Source: Christensenellaceae bacterium
Lineage (GTDB): Bacteria; Bacillota; Clostridia; Christensenellales; Borkfalkiaceae
Direction: 5' to 3'
DNA: 5,003 nt
Assembly: GCA_016295005.1 (NCBI GenBank)
Contig: JAEDMA010000098.1
Span: 1 to 5,003 of the forward strand
Below the pieces are notes generated by a model, which saw only the letters and a list, made by a program, of their open reading frames with translations, was not told the origin of the DNA and did not search any database. Positions 1 through 5,003 of this stretch are shown here, piece by piece; the first letter of the stretch is position 1; every line of letters begins with the position of its first letter. A program made the translations under genes and the position numbers.

Positions 1-951
1 GCCGGACTTCTTGTTTTTGAATTTATCGCTTGGATGAAAAATTATAAAGCGGTCTGGATCGGCGCTATAGTATTCGTCGTTATTGCAGCGGCGGCAGGGG
101 TATTGTCTTATTTTTTGAGGTATCGCGCGTCAGTAAAAAAAACAGCCAAACGAATCGACGAATTAGGGCTTGAAGAACGCGTCCTTACGATGGTTCAATT
201 TTGTAACGAAGAATCTGAAATATATAAAATTCAGAGAGAAGAAACGATCAGAACTCTCAAATCCAACGGAATAACCGAAAAGCTTATTAAAATGGCAATA
301 TCTATTCCGTGTATAATCTGTTTTATCGTTACCGCATTGTGCGGCATCGGAATGACAACCGTATCCGCTCTTTCGGCAAACGGAATTATAAGCGGAGGAT
401 CGGAAGTTATAGGCGGTAAAGACGACGAACAAGCAAAAAAACAATTTGAAATTTCTTATGAAGTATTATCAGGCGAAGGATATATCGACGGCGAAATTTT
501 TCAGGTCGTTGAAGAGGGTTCGGGCGCTTCGCCCGTAATCGCTATTCCCGAAGACGGTTTTGCTTTTGTTAAATGGTCGGACGGATTCGATAATCCTTAT
601 CGTTTAGACTCTTATATAGTTTCCAACGCAACTTTTTACGCTGTATTTATGCCGATAAGCGAACTTGACGGAAACGGCGACACTCCTTCGGAAGGAGACG
701 TTCCAGAGGATCTTCCTATGGATTATCAAGAAAGCGGCGAAGGAGAAGAAAACGACTCCGGAAAACCTGCACAAGGCGCAGGCGGCGTTTACGAAGACCA
801 TAACCAGGTTTTTGACGGCGAAACGTATTACGGCGGTCAGGTTTATAAAAACGCATATGAAGAAGCCCTTGAAAGAATGGCTGAAGAACAGGGTTGGACG
901 GAAGAAGAAAAAGAACTTATATACGAATATTTCAAGACTATCGCTAAATAG
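1..951 (+). CDS. Membrane protein with InlB B-repeat-like domain, vWA-operon associated (5' truncated)
   Basis: The frame is open from base 1, and the codons before the first ATG (base 34) encode AGLLVFEFIAW, which looks like the end of a membrane helix. The true start therefore probably lies left of the window. Numbering from Met34: residues 7-28 are a hydrophobic helix. Residues 33-78 are a charged helical neck (AKRIDELGLEERVLTM, then IQREETIRTL) resembling the juxtamembrane region of DUF4175-like membrane proteins. Residues 85-115 are another membrane helix. Residues 138-206 match the InlB B-repeat pattern, with GYIDGE, QVVEEG, a GFAFVKWSDG core and a final FYAVF strand. Residues 210-258 are acidic and Gly/Ser-rich, and the end (residues 259-305) carries DGETYYGG and a charged amphipathic helix. 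The protein probably sits in the cytoplasmic membrane with the repeat outside. It lies upstream of two vWA genes in the same direction. Its biochemical role is unknown. The gene call is firm; the role is inferred from context. Confidence 0.85.
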   Translation, partial: AGLLVFEFIAWMKNYKAVWIGAIVFVVIAAAAGVLSYFLRYRASVKKTAKRIDELGLEERVLTMVQFCNEESEIYKIQREETIRTLKSNGITEKLIKMAISIPCIICFIVTALCGIGMTTVSALSANGIISGGSEVIGGKDDEQAKKQFEISYEVLSGEGYIDGEIFQVVEEGSGASPVIAIPEDGFAFVKWSDGFDNPYRLDSYIVSNATFYAVFMPISELDGNGDTPSEGDVPEDLPMDYQESGEGEENDSGKPAQGAGGVYEDHNQVFDGETYYGGQVYKNAYEEALERMAEEQGWTEEEKELIYEYFKTIAK

Positions 952-1012
952 TCGCTTCGGGCGAGTTTATCGAAATTATTTTGTTTATCATTCACGAATA
1001 CGGTATTTAATA

Positions 1013-1077
1013 AAACATATAAAACGAATAGGGCAACCGAAAATTTAAGTTTGTCCTTATATTCGTTTTATACGTTT
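1013..1077 (+). repeat. Long imperfect inverted repeat (hairpin 1)
   Basis: The arms TATAAAACGAATA (1018-1030) and TATTCGTTTTATA (1060-1072) are perfectly complementary over 13 bases. Beyond one A-C mismatch, 1013-1016 pairs with 1074-1077. Inward, after a three-base bulge (1057-1059), 1031-1036 pairs with 1051-1056 including one G-U pair. That gives about 23 pairs around a loop at 1037-1050. The outer stem is AT-rich and no T-run follows, so this is not a typical rho-independent terminator. It may be a transcript stem-loop, a palindromic repeat element, or a regulator binding site. Confidence 0.65.
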
Positions 1078-1105
1078 AACCATTTACGTAACAAGTAGAA
1101 AAAGC

Positions 1106-1139
1106 GAAACGCAAGGATTATAGTTTGTTCTTACGTTTT
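1106..1139 (+). repeat. Second imperfect inverted repeat (hairpin 2), related to hairpin 1
   Basis: Bases 1107-1111 (AAACG) pair with 1134-1138 (CGTTT). After a C-A mismatch, 1113-1118 pairs with 1127-1132, including two G-U pairs, around an 8-base loop at 1119-1126. A G-U pair (1106 with 1139) extends the base. Its right arm contains AGTTTGTTCTTA (1122-1133) followed by CGTTTT. Hairpin 1 has AGTTTGTCCTTA (1048-1059) followed four bases later by CGTTTT (1064-1069). The two hairpins therefore share sequence as well as form. The element ends about 25 bases before the ATG of the next gene. Confidence 0.5.
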
Positions 1140-1164
1140 CAGAGAAAAAGTGGGAATTTTATTT

Positions 1165-3108
1165 ATGAAATTGTTGGCTCCTTTGGGACTTCTCGGGTTA
1201 ATCGGAATAATAATATTAATTATTATTTACATAATAAAGCCAAATTTCCAGCAAAAAGGCATTTCAAGTACTTATATTTGGAAATTAAGTCTTAAATACA
1301 AGAAAAAACGCGTTCCTATAAGCAGGCTTCGAAATCTGTTGATTATATTATGTCAGATATCGATAATTGCTTTAAGCGCAATGATTTTGGCTGAACCGAA
1401 TAAGGTAATAAAAGAACAAACGGATCAAAGCGAAGTCATCGCTATACTCGATTCTTCCGCAAGCATGCGTTCCGTAAACGATGGGTATACCCGCTTCGAG
1501 CGCGCGACGGAAAAAATCGTTAAGTTATCGGAAGATACGTTCGCGAAAAACGGTATTGTTTCCGTTATAGTCGCAAACAATAATCCGTATTATCTTGTCC
1601 AAAGAGTCGAATCCGAAAACGGTAACGTTGTTAACGAAAAGATAACCGAACTTGTAGAGAGTAACGGTTGTTCGTATGGAGTATCCGATATTGACGGCGC
1701 CATTTCTATTTGCGAAGACGTTCTCGTAGACAATCCCGATGCACAAATTTATATTTTCACCGATAATACTTATTCTTTCGTTCCGTCTTCGATTAAGGTA
1801 GAAAGAGTTTCGTCCGATGAAGAGTGGAACGCGGGAATCTTAAATGCTTATGCGGAAGTAGAAGATAACTATTTTACTTTTTACGTGGACGTTGCTTGTT
1901 ACGGTAGAAGCAGAGAAATCGAAGTCGAAATAGAGATAAGCGGCGCAAACACAGCCGATAAAAACGATGTCGGCTCGGTTTTTTCCTATAAATCCGTCGT
2001 CGCTTGCCCCGACGGTGTTTCCCAAAGAATTATCTTTAAAAATCAGACGTTCGCCGAGGAGGAACAGGAAACGGAAAACGTTGTGGTTTATCCTATTGAC
2101 TCGCTATATTCGTATCAACGCGTAATGGTTAAAGTCAACGAAGAAGATTCCTTTGTCGACGACGATACGTTTTATATATACGGCGGACAAAAAGAACCCT
2201 TAAAAATTCAATATGCAAGCACTATGCCCGAAACGTTCGTTCCGGGGGCTTTCTACAAAATCAAATCGTTCGTGGCAGATTGGTACGACGTTGTGTTCGA
2301 CGAAGTAAAAGTCGGAAATGAACCCGCTACCGAAGGTTATGATTTATACATTTATGAACACAAAATGCCTGACGAATTACCTGCCGACGGCGCCGTTCTG
2401 CTTATCAATCCTCATAGTTCTCCCGCAGGTAGCGGATTAACAATAGGGGATGAAATTGATTTCAGAGCGCAGATGATTGCTCTGACGGAAGAATTGCCGC
2501 ACGAAATTCTGAAAGGGGTTAACAGCGGACTGATAGAAATAAGCAGATATATAAAAATCGAACGCCACGATTCGGGATACGAAGAAGTCCTGACGTGTAA
2601 CGGTAGCCCGGTTTTGCTTGTTAAAAACGAAGGTCCGCAAAAAATAGCCGTTCTTTCTTTCAGTTATCATTTTTCAAATCTCGGTATTATGCCCGAAAAC
2701 GTCATATTATTAAAGAATCTCGTAAATTATTTTATGCCTGCAATCGTTAAAGGGAATTCTTTTGAGGTCAACGAGAAAGTAGACCTTAATACACGCGGAG
2801 AAAATCTGTTTGTTTCAGGTAACGTCGAAAAGGTATTCGACGAATTTCCCGCAATACTCGATTTGGATTTGCCCGGAACGTACGATATAACGCAGACGAC
2901 TTATTTTGGAAAATCGATAACGGAAAGCATTTACGTAAGAATACCTTCTGCGGAAAGTAATATTCGAGCCGTTTTCGACGGGTTGTCGGATCCGTACGGC
3001 GTTGAAGACGAAAAGAACTTCTATATCGACTTATTGATTTATTTTGCTCTCGCCCTTGTTGTGATAGAACTTATCGAGTGGTTCCTGCAAACGAGAGAAG
3101 GTAATTAA
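1165..3108 (+). CDS. BatA-like membrane protein with vWA domain
   Basis: A 647-residue protein. Residues 5-24 and 57-76 are membrane helices flanking a basic loop with STYIWKLSLKYKKKRVPISR, the layout of the BatA N-terminal (aerotolerance regulator-type) domain. Residues 90-205 form a vWA domain. The MIDAS motif is present as DSSAS (D96, S98, S100), but the usual Thr is probably replaced by Ser (S174), and the TDG motif reads TDN (T199-D200-N201). Residues 208-340 look like an Ig-type beta-sandwich. Residues 345-530 resemble the GATase1-like region of these proteins (YDLYIYEHKMPDELP, then GAVLLINP), with no evident catalytic cysteine. A last helix at 619-638 anchors the C-terminus, so the bulk should lie outside the membrane. 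The ATG at 1165 is preferred because MKLLAPLGLLGL resembles the family's usual beginning; an in-frame GTG at 1150 would add MGILF. Both ribosome binding sites are weak. The family is firm; the cellular role (MoxR partner, stress or envelope function) is inferred. Confidence 0.88.
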   Translation: MKLLAPLGLLGLIGIIILIIIYIIKPNFQQKGISSTYIWKLSLKYKKKRVPISRLRNLLIILCQISIIALSAMILAEPNKVIKEQTDQSEVIAILDSSASMRSVNDGYTRFERATEKIVKLSEDTFAKNGIVSVIVANNNPYYLVQRVESENGNVVNEKITELVESNGCSYGVSDIDGAISICEDVLVDNPDAQIYIFTDNTYSFVPSSIKVERVSSDEEWNAGILNAYAEVEDNYFTFYVDVACYGRSREIEVEIEISGANTADKNDVGSVFSYKSVVACPDGVSQRIIFKNQTFAEEEQETENVVVYPIDSLYSYQRVMVKVNEEDSFVDDDTFYIYGGQKEPLKIQYASTMPETFVPGAFYKIKSFVADWYDVVFDEVKVGNEPATEGYDLYIYEHKMPDELPADGAVLLINPHSSPAGSGLTIGDEIDFRAQMIALTEELPHEILKGVNSGLIEISRYIKIERHDSGYEEVLTCNGSPVLLVKNEGPQKIAVLSFSYHFSNLGIMPENVILLKNLVNYFMPAIVKGNSFEVNEKVDLNTRGENLFVSGNVEKVFDEFPAILDLDLPGTYDITQTTYFGKSITESIYVRIPSAESNIRAVFDGLSDPYGVEDEKNFYIDLLIYFALALVVIELIEWFLQTREGN

Positions 3109-3113
3109 GGGGG
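3107..3113 (+). promoter_or_regulatory. Ribosome binding site of gene 3
   Basis: AAGGGGG overlaps the TAA stop of gene 2 and lies 10 bases before the ATG at 3124. It pairs with the 16S anti-Shine-Dalgarno end throughout, with one G-U pair where AAGGAGG would have A. It is part of a run of six G (3109-3114), the clearest ribosome binding site in the window. It supports the ATG at 3124 and translation of gene 3 from the same transcript as gene 2. Confidence 0.8.
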
Positions 3114-3123
3114 GAAAATAAAA

Positions 3124-5003
3124 ATGAAAAGTTTAACAATTATTTTTTCTTCTCCTTGGTTCCTTTTGTTTCTTGTTCCTTTGGTTATATTAACTTTTGT
3201 TCCGTATTTCAGGATACCGAAAAGGTTCAGAAGAACGAGAAACAGAATTATTCCGTTAATTCTGCATTTAACCGTCGTTACGTTAAGCGTTTTGGTTTTA
3301 TCGGGATTCTCCGTAAAATATTCCGTTCCAAACGAGAAAAACGAAATTATACTTCTGGTTGACGTTTCCGATACGGAAAATCAATCAGAACAGAAGAGAA
3401 ACGATTTTATCGAAACCGTTTTAAGGCAAAGCAGATACGATTCTTATAAAGTCGGTATCGTTACGTTTGGTTTCGATCAGAAATATGCCGTTCCTTTGAC
3501 GGATAAAATCGAAGAAGTTTTCGACGCTTATTTGTCTGCCGATTTACCCGATACTAGCGCTACGAACGTTGCAGACGCCTTACTTTTTACAAAAGACCTG
3601 TTCGGCAATCCCGAAACTTCTAAAATCGTTCTTGTTACTGACGGAAAGGAAACGGATAAAGACGCTTCTTCCGTTGTCAGAGCGGTTGCCGCAAGCGGAA
3701 TTAAGGTAGACGTAGTTAACGTTCCTTCTTCTTACGAAAATAATGAAGTAGAAATTCTGGACGTTAAGCTTCCCGATTATCACGTTAAGGTAAATGAAGA
3801 AGTGAATATCGTCGTTACGATTGTATCTAACACGGAAGGAAATCTATCCCTTTCTTTAACCGACAACGAAACGGATTCGGACGGGTCGTTATCGTCGGTA
3901 GATTTCTCTAAGGGGACGCAACTCGTTACCTTAAAACATAAGTTCGGCGAAGGCGGTTTACATGAATTAAACTTTAAAATCACTTCGGGCGAAAGCACGC
4001 TTTCGGAAAACGACGAATATACTTCGTATTTTTATCTTGAAGTATTCAATAAGGTTTTACTGCTCGGCAGAAATAAAGACGAGTGTACTCCCGTTAAAGA
4101 ACTTTTAGAAGAAGAAAAACAATTCGAAATAGTATACAAAAACATTATCGAAGACGATGAGCTGGTTGGTATTTCCGTCGACGAACTTCGAATGTACGAT
4201 CAGGTGATTCTGAACAATATAGCAAACAAAGATATGCCCGAAGGATTTAGCGAAGCGCTTTACGCTTACGTTAATACATACGGCGGCGGACTTCTGACCG
4301 TTGGCGGACAGGACGAAAATGGAGAAGCGCACTCTTACGTACGTAAAGATATGGTAGGGTCGGTGTATCAGCAGATTCTTCCCGTTCAGGCTATTGATTA
4401 TACTCCGCCAATAGGCGTGGTTATTATTCTCGACCGTTCGGGTTCGATGGGAAGTACGGATAGTTCCGGATTAAAAACTTTCCTCGAGTGCGCCGTAGAA
4501 GGAGCCAAGTCTTGTCTTAACGCGCTCAGCGAACGCGATTTTATCGGCATAATGACTCTCGATTCCAACGAAGAGGTTATTTTACCGTTAACGCGCAGAA
4601 CGCAGGAGTCAAAAATCGTCGACGCGATAGAATCTATCCAGGACGCAAACGGCGGAACAGTTTTGCCGGGCGCCATCCAGAAAGCCGGCGATATGTTAAG
4701 AGCAGAGAAAAACATAAGCAAACGCCATATTATTTTAGTTACCGACGGTATAGTTTCGGATAAGGAAGAATACGAAAGCGTTATTAAAAATAATTACGAA
4801 AATGAAGCCGCAAGTATTACGTTGTCGGTAGTACTAATCGGCAGCAGCGAAACTTCTTCCGAGGCGCAGGACATGAAAACAGCGGCTGAACTCGGTCACG
4901 GCAGAATGTACGCGATAACCGAAACGGAAACGCTGGAAAGATTGATGCGTGAAGACCTGAAAGCACCCGACATCATCGAGGTAAACATGGAAACCTTTTA
5001 TCC
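3124..5003 (+). CDS. Large membrane protein with two vWA domains and GATase1-like domain (3' truncated)
   Basis: The frame stays open from the ATG at 3124 to the window edge, giving 626 complete residues without a stop. Residues 11-29 and 43-64 are membrane helices separated by a basic loop (RIPKRFRRTRNR). Residues 74-200 are a first vWA domain with MIDAS residues D80-V-S82-D-T84, T147 (TSATNVADAL) and TDG at 172-174. Residues 205-300 look like an Ig-type beta-sandwich. Residues 308-425 resemble a GATase1-like fold ending in AYVNTYGGGLLTVGG, with no recognisable catalytic cysteine. Residues 428-610 are a second vWA domain with a canonical MIDAS: DRSGSMG (D437, S439, S441), T512 and TDG at 540-542. 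The start is fixed by a strong ribosome binding site and the family-like N-terminus. The gene lies 15 bases after gene 2 and is probably co-transcribed with it. Relatives continue past this point, so the C-terminal part is missing. The family is firm; the function is inferred to be surface display or metal-dependent protein binding within a MoxR-type system. Confidence 0.9.
   Translation, partial: MKSLTIIFSSPWFLLFLVPLVILTFVPYFRIPKRFRRTRNRIIPLILHLTVVTLSVLVLSGFSVKYSVPNEKNEIILLVDVSDTENQSEQKRNDFIETVLRQSRYDSYKVGIVTFGFDQKYAVPLTDKIEEVFDAYLSADLPDTSATNVADALLFTKDLFGNPETSKIVLVTDGKETDKDASSVVRAVAASGIKVDVVNVPSSYENNEVEILDVKLPDYHVKVNEEVNIVVTIVSNTEGNLSLSLTDNETDSDGSLSSVDFSKGTQLVTLKHKFGEGGLHELNFKITSGESTLSENDEYTSYFYLEVFNKVLLLGRNKDECTPVKELLEEEKQFEIVYKNIIEDDELVGISVDELRMYDQVILNNIANKDMPEGFSEALYAYVNTYGGGLLTVGGQDENGEAHSYVRKDMVGSVYQQILPVQAIDYTPPIGVVIILDRSGSMGSTDSSGLKTFLECAVEGAKSCLNALSERDFIGIMTLDSNEEVILPLTRRTQESKIVDAIESIQDANGGTVLPGAIQKAGDMLRAEKNISKRHIILVTDGIVSDKEEYESVIKNNYENEAASITLSVVLIGSSETSSEAQDMKTAAELGHGRMYAITETETLERLMREDLKAPDIIEVNMETFY

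Larger units (their letters stand above)
952..1164 (+). other. Non-coding gap with two hairpins between genes 1 and 2
   Basis: This 213-base stretch (198 bases if the GTG at 1150 is the start of gene 2) has no supportable gene. It is AT-rich and holds two imperfect inverted repeats, listed separately. Weak promoter-like matches exist, for example TTGTTT at 981 with TTTAAT at 1006 (19-base spacer) and TATAGT at 1119 with no good -35, but none is convincing. No U-run follows either hairpin, so a standard intrinsic terminator is not supported. The gap is long compared with the 15 bases separating the next two genes, so an internal promoter, attenuation or RNA processing point is possible. Confidence 0.6.

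Noticed and set aside
936..964. Small stem-loops around the stop codon of gene 1 (GACTAT/ATAGTC and TCGC/GCGA) as a terminator
   Set aside because: The stems are only 6 and 4 bases, they compete for the same bases, and no T-run follows directly. Termination is not supported.
665..1048. Plus-strand 127-residue open frame overlapping the end of gene 1
   Set aside because: It lies mostly inside gene 1 in another frame, its product is very basic with no domain pattern, and its tail runs through hairpin 1. It is a shadow frame.
1071..1090. TACGT...ACGTA near-palindrome as an operator
   Set aside because: Only five paired bases with a ten-base spacer; in AT-rich DNA this is expected by chance.
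3156..3362. Plus-strand 68-residue open frame inside gene 3
   Set aside because: It is fully contained in gene 3, whose frame encodes clear membrane helices and the first vWA domain here.
4398..4721. Minus-strand 107-residue open frame
   Set aside because: It is antisense to the second vWA domain, including the DRSGSMG motif, and has no recognisable features or ribosome binding site.

Overview
The window holds three consecutive plus-strand genes that look like the middle of a BatA-type, MoxR-associated operon of membrane-anchored von Willebrand factor A (vWA) proteins. Base composition is moderately AT-rich (around 40% GC by eye). The protein sequences resemble the versions of these families found in anaerobic Clostridia (Bacillota), and a lineage of that kind is the best guess. 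No taxonomic marker is present, so this is an inference.

Layout. Bases 1-951 are the 3' part of a membrane protein gene whose frame is already open at base 1. It has hydrophobic segments, a cytoplasmic helical 'neck', one InlB B-repeat-like extracellular domain and an acidic, glycine-rich tail. Bases 952-1164 are non-coding and contain two imperfect hairpins that share a 12-base motif. Bases 1165-3108 encode a BatA-like protein with two N-terminal membrane segments, a vWA domain, an Ig-like region, a GATase1-like region and a C-terminal membrane segment. After a 15-base gap with a strong G-rich ribosome binding site, bases 3124-5003 encode the first 626 residues of a larger relative with two membrane segments, a first vWA domain, an Ig-like region, a GATase1-like region and a second vWA domain. 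It runs off the right edge.

How they may work together. In this family of operons a MoxR AAA+ ATPase and a DUF58 protein usually lie upstream, and the membrane vWA proteins are thought to act as partners or effectors at the cell surface. Here the three products would be anchored in one membrane, with vWA, Ig-like and InlB-like domains facing outside. The three vWA domains differ in how well they keep the metal-binding MIDAS residues, which suggests a division of labour. MoxR and DUF58 lie outside the window, so the full operon is inferred. No tRNA, rRNA, CRISPR array or insertion sequence was seen, and the minus strand shows no convincing gene.
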